DNA from: an uncultured Campylobacter sp.
GTDB lineage: Bacteria; Campylobacterota; Campylobacteria; Campylobacterales; Campylobacteraceae
DNA length: 13,663 bases
Direction: 5' to 3'
NCBI RefSeq assembly: GCF_938045465.1
Contig: NZ_CALIBF010000036.1
Location: 1 to 13,663 of the forward strand
Below the pieces are notes generated by a model. That model was not told the origin of the DNA, searched no databases, and saw only the letters and a list, made by a program, of their open reading frames with translations. The stretch's first letter is position 1. Every line of letters begins with the position of its first letter. A program made the position numbers and the translations under genes. Below, piece by piece: positions 1 through 7,356 of the stretch.

Positions 1-1141
1 AGAAAAAATTCCTAGCGCGCTCGTCTTTAAATTTAGGCGCGTAAAAGCCCAGCTCTTCGCGCTTTCCTGCAGAGTTCGGCTCCGCTTGATTATCCTGCGT
101 GGAATTAGCCTTAAAATTCCGATCGGAATTCTTGAGCTCCTGCGGCGAAACAGGTTCGGTTTGGTTTTGCGTGGAATTGGTCTTAAAATTCCGATCGGAA
201 TTTTTAGAGCTCTGCGAAAAGTTCTGAACAGAATTTGGTTCGGCATGGCTTTGCGCGAAACTGGATTTAAAATTTTGACTTTGATCGGAATTCTTGGCGC
301 TTTGTAAGAAGCTTAGCGGTAAATTTTGCTCGGAATTTTTAATGCTCTGCGAGAAGCCCAGCTCGGAATTTGACTCAGCGCTTCTGCCGCTTTGTGAGAA
401 GCCATGAGTGGAATTTTGATTTTTGAAACTTTGCACGGGCTCCGCTTCCAAGCTGCGAGCGGAATTTTTGAAATTTCGCGTAGAAATTCCGCCTGAATTT
501 TTAAAATAATCTGCGCCAAATTCACAACGCAGACGGGCGTCTGGGTTCGCACCAAATCTGCAATGCGGGCAGGCGGTACGAGCAGGGCGATCGGATACGC
601 GCTGCAAAGGATCGCTCGCGTTAAGGCTGAGCCGTGAGCTGGGACTCTCGCTAGAGCCGCGGTATGTATCGCCGCATAATAGCGCCGAATTTCGCGCAGC
701 AAAGCCGTAGCGCACTGCGCCGCTCAAAAGCACGCTCATGTTATAATCGCAGTTCGCACGGCTGCACAGTTCGTATTTTGGCGCGGCAGAACCACGGCAT
801 CCGATGTCCTGCGAAAGGCTATATCCGCTTGCGCTAAGATCGCAGCCTCCGATGTCCCGAAAGGGCCTGTCTATGCAAGCAACGAAATCATAACATTTAG
901 CATCTCGCAAGAGCCTGTGTCCGCCCGCGCCGAAATCGCGGCATCTAGTACTTCGTAAGAGCCCGTGTCTGCGTATGCCTAGATCATCGCATCTAGCGCT
1001 CGGCAAATGTCCGTGTTCGTACGCGCCCAGATCGCAATGCGCGCCAAAGCTCCGCTTGCTCGCGTCTGAGCCGCAACGTAAGTTCAAATTTTGTGCGGAG
1101 CCTCCCTGTTTGCGCGCATTAAAGATAAAATTTCTACTCAT
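1..1141 (-). CDS. Cys-repeat and Asn/Ser/Gln-rich repeat protein of unknown function, 3' end outside window
   Basis: I see an open frame of 380 codons on the minus strand, from an ATG at 1141 to the left edge, with no stop. The start lies inside the end of the ATPase gene (8 nt overlap) and has a strong ribosome site, GGGGGAG, nine bases upstream. Residues 22-133 are seven 16-residue units, nearly all with a Cys (pattern roughly F/L-G-A-x4-H-x-L-L-R-x-A-x-C-x-D). Residues about 134-210 are Arg/Ser-rich and include a CPHC motif. From about 210 the protein is rich in Asn, Ser, Gln and Lys, with recurring KNSD/KNSE and FSQS motifs. All repeat periods are multiples of three, which argues for coding. 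There is no signal peptide or membrane segment. I recognise no family; the C-terminal domain, if any, is outside the window. Position suggests co-expression with the transporter. It could instead be an expanded low-complexity frame that is not expressed. Confidence 0.62.
   Translation of the reverse strand, partial: MSRNFIFNARKQGGSAQNLNLRCGSDASKRSFGAHCDLGAYEHGHLPSARCDDLGIRRHGLLRSTRCRDFGAGGHRLLRDAKCYDFVACIDRPFRDIGGCDLSASGYSLSQDIGCRGSAAPKYELCSRANCDYNMSVLLSGAVRYGFAARNSALLCGDTYRGSSESPSSRLSLNASDPLQRVSDRPARTACPHCRFGANPDARLRCEFGADYFKNSGGISTRNFKNSARSLEAEPVQSFKNQNSTHGFSQSGRSAESNSELGFSQSIKNSEQNLPLSFLQSAKNSDQSQNFKSSFAQSHAEPNSVQNFSQSSKNSDRNFKTNSTQNQTEPVSPQELKNSDRNFKANSTQDNQAEPNSAGKREELGFYAPKFKDERARNFF
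62..205 (-). repeat. Two tandem 72-bp units (24 codons) encoding KNSDRNFK repeats
   Basis: Minus-strand 205-134 and 133-62 both start with codons for KNSDRNFK, then T/A-N-S-T-Q and an E-P about 17 residues in. Much of the first 15 codons is identical at DNA level (ATTCCGATCGGAATT in both). Looser relatives of the unit continue up to about 470 as KNSDQ, KNSEQ and FKNS motifs. Confidence 0.75.
743..1078 (-). repeat. Seven tandem 48-bp units (16 codons), degenerate
   Basis: Units begin on the plus strand at 743, 791, 839, 887, 935, 983 and 1031 in exact 48-nt register. The clearest are 839-1030, sharing an ATC-x-x-x-GCA-TCT-AG start and a central GAGCCYGTGT-like core. Read on the minus strand each unit is 16 residues, with Cys near the end of most. 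The units differ at many positions, so the expansion is old or the sequence has diverged while keeping its frame. Confidence 0.75.
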
Positions 1142-1823
1142 AATAGCTTACTCCCCCGAACTGCTCGCTTACCACGCGCTCTTCATACCGCTCGTCGCGC
1201 GCGCCTAGCGGCTCATCTAGGCTCACGACGCGCCTAAGCCCCATCCCTTTGGGCTCAAGCTCGATGATCTCGTGGCTTAGACGTGCAGCTTCGAAGCGGT
1301 CGTGGGTCACCAAAAGGCAGGCAAGCCCCTCGCGCTCGATCTTTGAGACTAAAATTTCGATCAGCACGCCGCGCAGATCGCGATCCAGACCTACAAACGG
1401 CTCATCAAGCAGCGCTAGATCGCAACCGCTAAGGATCGTGCGCAAAAACGCCGTGCGCTTTTGCATGCCGCCGCTTAGCTCGCGCGGGAATTTATTCAGA
1501 TCACTCGGGCTAAGCCCGATCTTTGCGGCAAGGGCGTAAATTTCGTTCGTGCCCGCGGGACTAAAAATTTCGATATTTTTAAGCGCCGTGAGGTTCGGCA
1601 GCAGGCGGTTTTCTTGAAACAAAAAGCTGATTTTTTTAAAGCCGTTTTCGATCTGCCCGCTTTTTTTATCCTCCAGCCTGCAGACCAGTCGCAAAAGCGA
1701 GGTCTTGCCGCAGCCGCTGGGGCCAAAGAGCGTCTTTACTTCGCCCGAGCGCAGTCGCAGCGAAAAATCTGAAATTATAACGTCGCGCAGAATTTCGTAG
1801 CGCAGATTTGAAATTTTTAGCAT
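1134..1823 (-). CDS. ABC transporter ATP-binding protein (NitT/TauT class)
   Basis: This is the cytoplasmic ATPase that powers the adjacent permease. In the 229-residue product I see Walker A GPSGCGKT at 34-41, the Q-loop Gln at about 70, the signature LSGGMQKR at 116-123, Walker B DLALLDEP at 135-142 and the H-loop His at 174. I chose the ATG at 1823 because GGAG lies six bases upstream; the adjacent ATG at 1826 overlaps the permease stop as ATGA and is only three bases from it, so it is less likely. Upstream in-frame codons would place the start inside the permease gene. About 40 residues after the H-loop form a charged tail. Third gene of the operon; its last codons overlap the repeat-protein gene. 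Substrate is unknown: the family includes SsuB, TauB and ThiZ. Confidence 0.9.
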   Translation of the reverse strand: MLKISNLRYEILRDVIISDFSLRLRSGEVKTLFGPSGCGKTSLLRLVCRLEDKKSGQIENGFKKISFLFQENRLLPNLTALKNIEIFSPAGTNEIYALAAKIGLSPSDLNKFPRELSGGMQKRTAFLRTILSGCDLALLDEPFVGLDRDLRGVLIEILVSKIEREGLACLLVTHDRFEAARLSHEIIELEPKGMGLRRVVSLDEPLGARDERYEERVVSEQFGGVSYYE

Positions 1824-2620
1824 CATCTGCTCCACGGCATCAGTAAAATTTGAAGCGGCTTGGTCACGAGATAATCGAAAAGCGCCGTAAAGGCTATGAC
1901 TAGGCACACATATGCCATGACCTCGACCGTATCGATATTGACGCGCGCTTCGGCGATCTTTGCGCCGATACCGTCGTTCGCGCCCAAAAGCTCCGCCATC
2001 ACAAGCACCTTCGCGCCGTTGCTGACCGCGACGTAGATCGCGGGAAGCAGCCGCTCGATTAGATGCGGCGCGTAGAGGTAGCGCAGTTTTTTTAAAATTG
2101 AGCTTTTGTAGCTGTCGAAAAGCTCGGTGTATTCGGCGCTCACGCTAGCCATCGCCTGCGCCGCGGATGCAAAAGTCATCGGCGCGACGACGATAACGAC
2201 GGTAAAAAGCACGCTTATATCGCCGAAATGAAACCAAAATATCGCAAGCACGATCCAAACGATGGGCGGCGTCGAGAGAAGCACGGTAATTAGCGGGTTT
2301 AAAAAGGCTCGCAGGCTTTTAAAATACCCTGCTGCAAGCCCGCTGCAAATCCCCGCAAAAAGCGCGAGGAAGGTGCCTGCAAGCGCGCGCTTAAGCGACA
2401 AGGCTAGATCGTTTGCGGCGAAATTTTTTAAAATTTCGCACGCCTTAGAAAAAACAGCCGCAGGTTCCGGAAGAATAAGCGGCCCGTAAGCCTCGCTCGC
2501 CACCTGCCAGATGGCTATGAAAAAGCACACCGCCCCTAGGCTCGCAAAGCCGCCCCACAGATAGTCTATGACGTAAAATACGGGGTTTTGAGCTTTGCGA
2601 ATTTTATCGATTTTTAGCAT
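1823..2620 (-). CDS. ABC transporter permease (NitT/TauT class)
   Basis: A 265-residue inner-membrane protein with about six hydrophobic segments, beginning with one around residues 25-45. The cytoplasmic EAA-type loop is visible in the C-terminal half (SAEYTELFDSYKSS region, then a LPAIYVAVSNGAKVLVMAEL stretch), as in SsuC/TauC/ThiX-type permeases; this loop contacts the ATPase. The start ATG at 2620 lies within the last codons of the binding-protein gene (7 nt overlap, ATGCTAA), and the stop overlaps the ATPase start. Substrate cannot be read from the sequence. Confidence 0.9.
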   Translation of the reverse strand: MLKIDKIRKAQNPVFYVIDYLWGGFASLGAVCFFIAIWQVASEAYGPLILPEPAAVFSKACEILKNFAANDLALSLKRALAGTFLALFAGICSGLAAGYFKSLRAFLNPLITVLLSTPPIVWIVLAIFWFHFGDISVLFTVVIVVAPMTFASAAQAMASVSAEYTELFDSYKSSILKKLRYLYAPHLIERLLPAIYVAVSNGAKVLVMAELLGANDGIGAKIAEARVNIDTVEVMAYVCLVIAFTALFDYLVTKPLQILLMPWSR

Positions 2621-3573
2621 AGAAAAAACTCGTCCTTAGGCATCGCGCCGCCGATGAGCTTAGGGTTAAATTCCATTAAAATTTCATAAAATTTCAAAAG
2701 CTCGTCCTTGATCTCGCTAGGCTTTTTAACACATAAATTCGACGTATCGATGCTCATAAATATCGCAGGCGGCGGCGCGGGAAAGAAATTCGTCCCGATC
2801 GCCGCGGCGCTTTGTTTGTTCGCTTTGATCCACGCAAGCGCGTCTGCCAAATCGGCGTTTAAAATTTCAAAATCCGCCTTTTTCGCGGCGTAAAAATCGG
2901 TATCTGCGATGATGCCTGCTTGCGGGATGATGGGCTTTACCGAAAACGCCTGCGCCCACATATCGCTTAAATTTGCTCCTCGTTGCACGGCGATGCCCGA
3001 TACTTTGCCCTTTAAGATCATGGCGCTTGCTAGCGGCTCGACCGTGATCGCGACGTCGTAGTCCTTAGCCAAAAACAGCTGCGCGCTCTCTGCGGGGCTG
3101 GCGGTATAGTCGATATTCAGCCCGCTAATGCCCTGCTTTTTCGCTATGGCTCGCACGATGATGTCCAGCATATCGTTTTTAAAAGGCATTACGATCTTTT
3201 TGCCCTCCAGCTGCGCAAATTCCGTTATCTTCTCGCCCTTGCTCATCACGAAATTTAGCCCTTCGGTGAGGATATTTACCATGCCGATCTTGCGCCCCTG
3301 ATTTGCGAGGTTCACCCCCACGTTGCTAGGGCTCATCATGACCTTGTACTCGCCGTTTGCCACGCCTGCGCGCAGCTGATCGGGATCGCGCCAAAGCTCA
3401 AGCTTTGCGTCGTATTTTTTGCCGACCTGCCCCTGCATGCACGCAACGCCGATGATGAGGCTAGGCATCGCGGGCGCGCCGTAGATAGTGAAGGCCTCCT
3501 TTGCAAAAAGAGGGCTAGCAAGCCCGCTAGCCGCCAACGCAGACGTTAGTTTTAAGAAATTTCTTCTTTGCAT
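2614..3573 (-). CDS. ABC transporter periplasmic substrate-binding protein with Tat signal
   Basis: First gene of the operon, 319 residues. The N-terminus has a twin-arginine motif RRNFLK at residues 3-8, then a hydrophobic stretch and a likely cleavage after Ala24 (LFA-KE). This indicates folded export to the periplasm by Tat rather than the usual Sec export or lipid anchor; the classic lipobox Cys is absent. The body resembles the NMT1/SsuA-like fold (COG0715 type), with an early ligand-loop region and a YDVAITVEPLAS segment near residue 180. AGAGG upstream of the ATG supports the start. Related proteins bind nitrate, aliphatic sulfonates, taurine or thiamine precursors; the ligand here is unknown. 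I see no riboswitch in the leader, which is only about 45 nt from the predicted transcription start. Confidence 0.88.
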   Translation of the reverse strand: MQRRNFLKLTSALAASGLASPLFAKEAFTIYGAPAMPSLIIGVACMQGQVGKKYDAKLELWRDPDQLRAGVANGEYKVMMSPSNVGVNLANQGRKIGMVNILTEGLNFVMSKGEKITEFAQLEGKKIVMPFKNDMLDIIVRAIAKKQGISGLNIDYTASPAESAQLFLAKDYDVAITVEPLASAMILKGKVSGIAVQRGANLSDMWAQAFSVKPIIPQAGIIADTDFYAAKKADFEILNADLADALAWIKANKQSAAAIGTNFFPAPPPAIFMSIDTSNLCVKKPSEIKDELLKFYEILMEFNPKLIGGAMPKDEFFLC

Positions 3574-3626
3574 CTTTTCCTCTTTTCATTCCTGCCAAAC
3601 GGCAAGATTTTGATAATCGATGTGCA

Positions 3627-3632
3627 ATTATA
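3627..3632 (-). promoter_or_regulatory. Minus-10 box of the transporter operon
   Basis: On the minus strand the sequence TTTTTGATATAATTG contains a perfect TATAAT. There is no good minus-35 box, which is usual for Campylobacter sigma-70 promoters. The predicted transcript would start near 3620 and contain the small TGCC-GTTT-GGCA hairpin (3593-3604) before the ribosome site. Confidence 0.6.
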
Positions 3633-3729
3633 TCAAAAATAGGAGTGATTCGATTTGATTAAGCTCAATAGTCCCACTTTAAATTTTAATGCGCTAAAAT
3701 TTAAAACGCCCTGCAGCGATAAAATTTTA

Positions 3730-3738
3730 TGCTAAAAT
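3730..3738 (+). promoter_or_regulatory. Extended minus-10 promoter of ilvD
   Basis: TGCTAAAAT is an extended minus-10 element (TGn-TAAAAT) preceded by an AT-rich stretch, about 28 bp before the ilvD start. No convincing minus-35 box is seen. The transcript would have a short leader with AAGGA six bases before the ATG. The same TGC-TAnAAT form recurs at 11124. Confidence 0.55.
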
Positions 3739-3766
3739 GGAGAAAATTTAAATTCAAGGACGCAAA

Positions 3767-5440
3767 ATGAGAAGCGACATCATCAAAAAAGGCTATACGC
3801 GTGCGCCGCACAGAAGCTTGCTAAGAGCGACCGGACTAAAGGACGAGGACTTTAAAAAGCCCTTTATCGGCGTAGCAAATAGCTTTATAGAGATTATCCC
3901 TGGGCACTTTTTCCTCAACAAATACTCCGAAATTTTAAAAGACGAGATCCGCAAAAACGGCTGCGTGCCGTTTGAGTTTAACTGCATCGGCGTGGACGAC
4001 GGCATCGCGATGGGACACAGCGGGATGCTCTATAGCCTGCCTAGCCGCGAGCTGATAGCAAACTCGATCGAAACGGTGATGAACGCGCACGCTCTAGACG
4101 CTCTCGTGTGTATGCCAAACTGCGATAAAATCGTGCCCGGCATGGTGATGGGCGCGCTTCGCGTGAACGTGCCGACGGTTTTTGTTAGCGGCGGCCCGAT
4201 GAAAAAGGGCTACACCAAAAAAGGCGAGCCGATCGACCTATCTACGGCGTTTGAGGCGGTGGGTAAATTTGAAACCAAAGAGATCAGCGCTGAGGAGTTA
4301 AAAGAGATCGAGTGCGCCGCCTGTCCGAGCGGAGGCAGCTGCTCGGGGATGTTTACGGCAAACTCGATGAATACGCTATGCGAAGCGATGGGTATCGCGC
4401 TAAAAGGCAACGGCACCGTGCCGGCTCTTACGCCAGAGCGCGAGGAGCTTATCAGGCAGGCGGGACGCTGTATCTGCGAGATAGTGCTCGATGAAAAATA
4501 CAAAATCCGCAACATCGTGAACGAAAAATCGATCCAAAACGCCCTGGTGGTCGATATGGCGATGGGCGGCAGCAGCAACACCGTGCTGCATATCCTAGCT
4601 ATCGCGCGCGAAGCGGGGGTAAATTTACAGATCGCGGGGCTCAACGAGATCAGCCGCAAGATCGCGCATATCGCCAAAATCAGCCCAAGCCTGCCAAATG
4701 TGCATATGGAGGACATCGACCGCGCGGGCGGCCTAAGCGCCGTGATAAACGAAATTTCGCGCCGCGACAACGGACTGCTGGACTTAGGCGCGCCGACCGT
4801 CACGGGCGAAAGCCTAGGCGAGCGCGTGGGAGCTAGCGTCATAAAAGACGAAGAGGTCATACACAAGGTCGAAAACGCCTATTCGGACGTGGGCGGACTG
4901 GCGATTTTGTTTGGAAATTTAGCCGAGCAGGGCTGCGTCATCAAGACCGCGGGCATCATCGGCGAGCGCAAATTTAGCGGCAAGGCCGTGTGCTTTAACG
5001 GCCAAGATGAAGCGATAGAGGGCATCTCAAAGGGCAAAGTCGGCAAAGGCGACGTGGTCGTCATCCGCTACGAAGGGCCGCGTGGAGGCCCGGGTATGCA
5101 GGAGATGCTAAGCCCAACGAGCCTAATCATGGGGCGAGGTCTCGGTGCGGACGTAGCGCTGATCACGGACGGCAGATTTAGCGGCGCTACAAGAGGGCTA
5201 AGTATCGGACACGTAAGCCCCGAAGCGGCCGAGGGCGGTATGATCGGACTGCTACAAGACGGCGACATCATCGATATCGACGTGGATACGTACGCGATCA
5301 ACGTGCGCCTAAGCGAAACCGAAATCGCTGAACGCAGAGCTAAATTTAAGCCGGTTGAAAAACCGCTGCCGTATCGTTGGCTACGAATGTATCGCAAGCT
5401 GGTAACGAACGCTAGCAACGGAGCGATTTTGGAGGCGTAG
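3767..5440 (+). CDS. ilvD: Dihydroxy-acid dehydratase
   Basis: IlvD converts 2,3-dihydroxy-isovalerate and -methylvalerate to the 2-keto acids, the third common step of valine and isoleucine synthesis, in the cytoplasm. The 557-residue length is normal for the family. I see VDDGIAMGH near 76-84, CMPNCDK with Cys119, and ACPSGGSCSGMFTANSMN with Cys192, the Fe-S and active-site regions. At residues 45-47 it reads PGH, as in the E. coli enzyme, where 2Fe-2S-type enzymes have a Cys; I infer the oxygen-sensitive 4Fe-4S type, which suits a microaerophile or anaerobe. AAGGA six bases upstream fixes the start. Single-gene unit: own promoter, terminator directly after the stop. leuC, from the same amino-acid family, faces it across the gap. 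Confidence 0.97.
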   Translation: MRSDIIKKGYTRAPHRSLLRATGLKDEDFKKPFIGVANSFIEIIPGHFFLNKYSEILKDEIRKNGCVPFEFNCIGVDDGIAMGHSGMLYSLPSRELIANSIETVMNAHALDALVCMPNCDKIVPGMVMGALRVNVPTVFVSGGPMKKGYTKKGEPIDLSTAFEAVGKFETKEISAEELKEIECAACPSGGSCSGMFTANSMNTLCEAMGIALKGNGTVPALTPEREELIRQAGRCICEIVLDEKYKIRNIVNEKSIQNALVVDMAMGGSSNTVLHILAIAREAGVNLQIAGLNEISRKIAHIAKISPSLPNVHMEDIDRAGGLSAVINEISRRDNGLLDLGAPTVTGESLGERVGASVIKDEEVIHKVENAYSDVGGLAILFGNLAEQGCVIKTAGIIGERKFSGKAVCFNGQDEAIEGISKGKVGKGDVVVIRYEGPRGGPGMQEMLSPTSLIMGRGLGADVALITDGRFSGATRGLSIGHVSPEAAEGGMIGLLQDGDIIDIDVDTYAINVRLSETEIAERRAKFKPVEKPLPYRWLRMYRKLVTNASNGAILEA

Positions 5441-5462
5441 GGCGCCTTAAATTTTAAACATA

Positions 5463-5500
5463 CCACCGTAAATTTGAGCAAAATTTACGGCGGTTTTGTT
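5463..5500 (+). terminator. Rho-independent terminator of ilvD
   Basis: A long stem pairs 5463-5475 with 5481-5493 (CCGTAAATTT against AAATTTACGG, extended outward by two C-G pairs past one A-C mismatch), with a GAGCA loop. The tail TTTTGTT follows directly. It begins about 20 bp after the ilvD stop. Confidence 0.85.
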
Positions 5501-5993
5501 AAATTTACGCGTAGGCTTTCGGCTCTAAATTTTAAAAATTTAACCTAGGCGAACGCTTGGTACTTATCAATGTAAGCGCCAATGGGATATCTATTTGAAA
5601 TTTTACTTATTACGCAAACAAGCCGAGCGAAGCGGAAACCTAAATTTAAACTCTGCACGTTGGCATTTTTAAGCATAAATTTTACTCTAACGCACTTGTT
5701 AAAGTAAAACTCTGCCAAGTAGAATTTCAAAATTTACGTGATCGCACCGATAGTGGCATTTAAAATCCGCAAGGTTTTAATAACAAAGCCTCGCGGTGGG
5801 TGAAAGCGGAATTTATAACGGAGAAATTTTGTAGATGACGAGGTGAAATTTTGCCGCAAAATTTCAACAACAAAGCCAGCCATCCTCACTATTTTTTATA
5901 CTCGCCAAGCTTTGCGACGCTATCGAATTTTGTATTTTATCCCTCAAAATTTATGACGCAAGCGAATTAAAAATAAAAGGCGGCTTTCTAAAC
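5501..5993. other. Convergent intergenic region without a convincing gene
   Basis: About 490 bp between the ilvD terminator and the leuC stop. The longest frames are a 41-codon ATG frame on the plus strand (5582-5707) and an opposite frame of up to 61 codons (5730-5545, TTG start; 43 codons from ATG 5676). They lie over the same DNA, have no ribosome site and no family I recognise, so I do not call either a gene. The stretch is very rich in AAATTT and contains one perfect inverted repeat at 5844-5866. No leuD or other leu gene is present. Confidence 0.6.
5844..5866. repeat. Perfect 10-bp inverted repeat
   Basis: TGAAATTTTG, CCG loop, CAAAATTTCA. It lies about 130 bp beyond the leuC stop. It lacks a T run on either side, so it is not a typical terminator, but it could mark the leuC transcript end. 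Confidence 0.5.
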
Positions 5994-7259
5994 TTACAAA
6001 TCCCTCGGATCGGCGATCTTGCCTGCGACGGCGCTAGCTGCGGCGACGGCGGAGTTTGCCAGATATACTTCGCTCGTTCTATCGCCCATGCGGCCAACGA
6101 AATTTCGATTAGTCGTGCTTACGCAGCGCTCGCCCACGCCCAAAATCCCCATATATCCGCCCAGGCACGCGCCGCAGGTCGGGTTGCTCACGACCGCGCC
6201 CGCTTCCACGAAAATATCCCACAGCCCCTCTTTTTGCGCGGCCAGAGCGATTTTTTGCGTCGCAGGTGTGATGATGAGGCGGGTTTTGCGCGCGACCTTG
6301 CGACCTTTTAAAATTTGCGCGGCGATCCGTAGATCGGAGAGTCTGCCGTTGGTGCAGCTGCCGATAAAGACCTGATCGACGGCGATGTCATCGCGCACCG
6401 CCTCGCGCACGCTCTTGCCATTGCTAGGTAGGAACGGATACGCGATCACCGGATCAAGCTTGCTAACGTCGATCTGCAAAATTTGCTCATAGTTCGCGCC
6501 CTCGTCGGAGTAGTGAAATTTCGGCTCGGCGCGCAAGCTTTTATCCGCCAAAAATTCCTTCGTGATCTCATCGACCGCGACGATACCGCTCTTGCCGCCC
6601 GCTTCGATTGCCATATTGCAAAGCGAAAATCTGCTATCCATATCCAGGTGCTCCAGCGCGTCGCCGCAGAACTCCAAAGCCTTATAGCGCGCGCCGTCCA
6701 CGCCGATGAGACGGATCACTTCCAGGATCAGATCCTTGCCGTAGATGTGCGGCGCGGGCTTGCCGCGAAAGATCACTTTGATCGTAGGAGGTACTTTAAA
6801 CCAATTCTTGCCCGTTATCATCGCAAAAGCAAGATCGGTGCTGCCCATACCCGTCGCAAATGCCCCAAGTGCGCCGTGAGTACAGGTGTGGCTGTCCGCG
6901 CCGATGATGACGTCGCCGGGCACTACGAGCCCTTTTTCAGGCATCAGCGCATGCTCAATACCCATATCTTTTTCGTCGAAATAATTTTTCAAATCGTGCT
7001 TATAAGCAAACTCGCGTGAAATTTTAGCTTGGTTTGCGCTCAAAATATCCTTCGTAGGGATGTAGTGATCCATCACGATCGCAAAGCCGTCCGGGTTAGC
7101 GAGCTTTTTCGCACCGCTAAGCTCAAACTGCTTGATCGAAATCGGCGTCGTAATGTCGTTGCCGATGACCATATCAATGGCGCTTTCGATGATCTGTCCC
7201 GCAAAAACCGCCTCGCCCACGTGCTCGCTAAAAATTTTCTCCGTGATCGTCTGCTTCAT
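5994..7259 (-). CDS. leuC: 3-isopropylmalate dehydratase large subunit (short, archaeal-like type)
   Basis: LeuC with LeuD isomerises 2-isopropylmalate to 3-isopropylmalate in leucine synthesis, using a 4Fe-4S cluster. The 421-residue length matches the short LeuC/HacA branch (about 420) rather than the 465-470 residue form. The three cluster cysteines are visible: Cys302 in GSCTNGR, and Cys362 and Cys365 in NPTCGACLGG. HYIPTKD near 65-71 and GADSHTCTHGALG near 120-132 are active-site regions. AGGAG six bases before the ATG supports the start. It is alone here: no leuD, leuB or leuA in the window, so the small subunit must be encoded elsewhere. Homoaconitase-type activity is an alternative that sequence alone does not exclude. 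Confidence 0.92.
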   Translation of the reverse strand: MKQTITEKIFSEHVGEAVFAGQIIESAIDMVIGNDITTPISIKQFELSGAKKLANPDGFAIVMDHYIPTKDILSANQAKISREFAYKHDLKNYFDEKDMGIEHALMPEKGLVVPGDVIIGADSHTCTHGALGAFATGMGSTDLAFAMITGKNWFKVPPTIKVIFRGKPAPHIYGKDLILEVIRLIGVDGARYKALEFCGDALEHLDMDSRFSLCNMAIEAGGKSGIVAVDEITKEFLADKSLRAEPKFHYSDEGANYEQILQIDVSKLDPVIAYPFLPSNGKSVREAVRDDIAVDQVFIGSCTNGRLSDLRIAAQILKGRKVARKTRLIITPATQKIALAAQKEGLWDIFVEAGAVVSNPTCGACLGGYMGILGVGERCVSTTNRNFVGRMGDRTSEVYLANSAVAAASAVAGKIADPRDL

Positions 7260-7291
7260 AAAATCTCCTTCGTATCGGTTAAATTTGCGCG

Positions 7292-7297
7292 ATTTTA
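7292..7297 (-). promoter_or_regulatory. Possible minus-10 box of leuC
   Basis: On the minus strand TTTTTTAGCTAAAATCG carries TAAAAT about 33 bp before the leuC start. No good minus-35 box is seen. It is the best candidate in the 97-bp divergent spacer. Confidence 0.4.
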
Positions 7298-7329
7298 GCT
7301 AAAAAATCATAAATTTTTGCAATTTTATG

Positions 7330-7335
7330 TATAAT
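7330..7335 (+). promoter_or_regulatory. Minus-10 box of the nitroreductase-NFACT unit
   Basis: A perfect TATAAT within TTTATGTATAATTGAG, 21 bp before the ATG, preceded by a T-rich tract. The transcript would begin near 7342, just before AAGGAG (7344-7349), giving a very short leader. Confidence 0.6.
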
Positions 7336-7356
7336 TGAGCCGCAAGGAGCGAGACG

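Noticed and set aside
313..702. A 129-codon minus-strand frame with ATG start, and a 73-codon plus-strand frame at 86-307
   Set aside because: Both lie within the longer open frame 1141-1 on the minus strand and are built from its repeats in another frame; neither resembles a protein family.
743..1078. Possible CRISPR array because of regular 48-bp spacing
   Set aside because: There is no alternation of identical repeats and unique spacers; similarity extends over the whole unit and the units are contiguous and degenerate.
3574..3626. TPP or other riboswitch before the transporter operon
   Set aside because: The leader from the predicted start is only about 45 nt and shows no recognisable riboswitch core.
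5844..5866. Terminator of leuC
   Set aside because: The stem is perfect but AT-rich and no T run follows on the minus strand.
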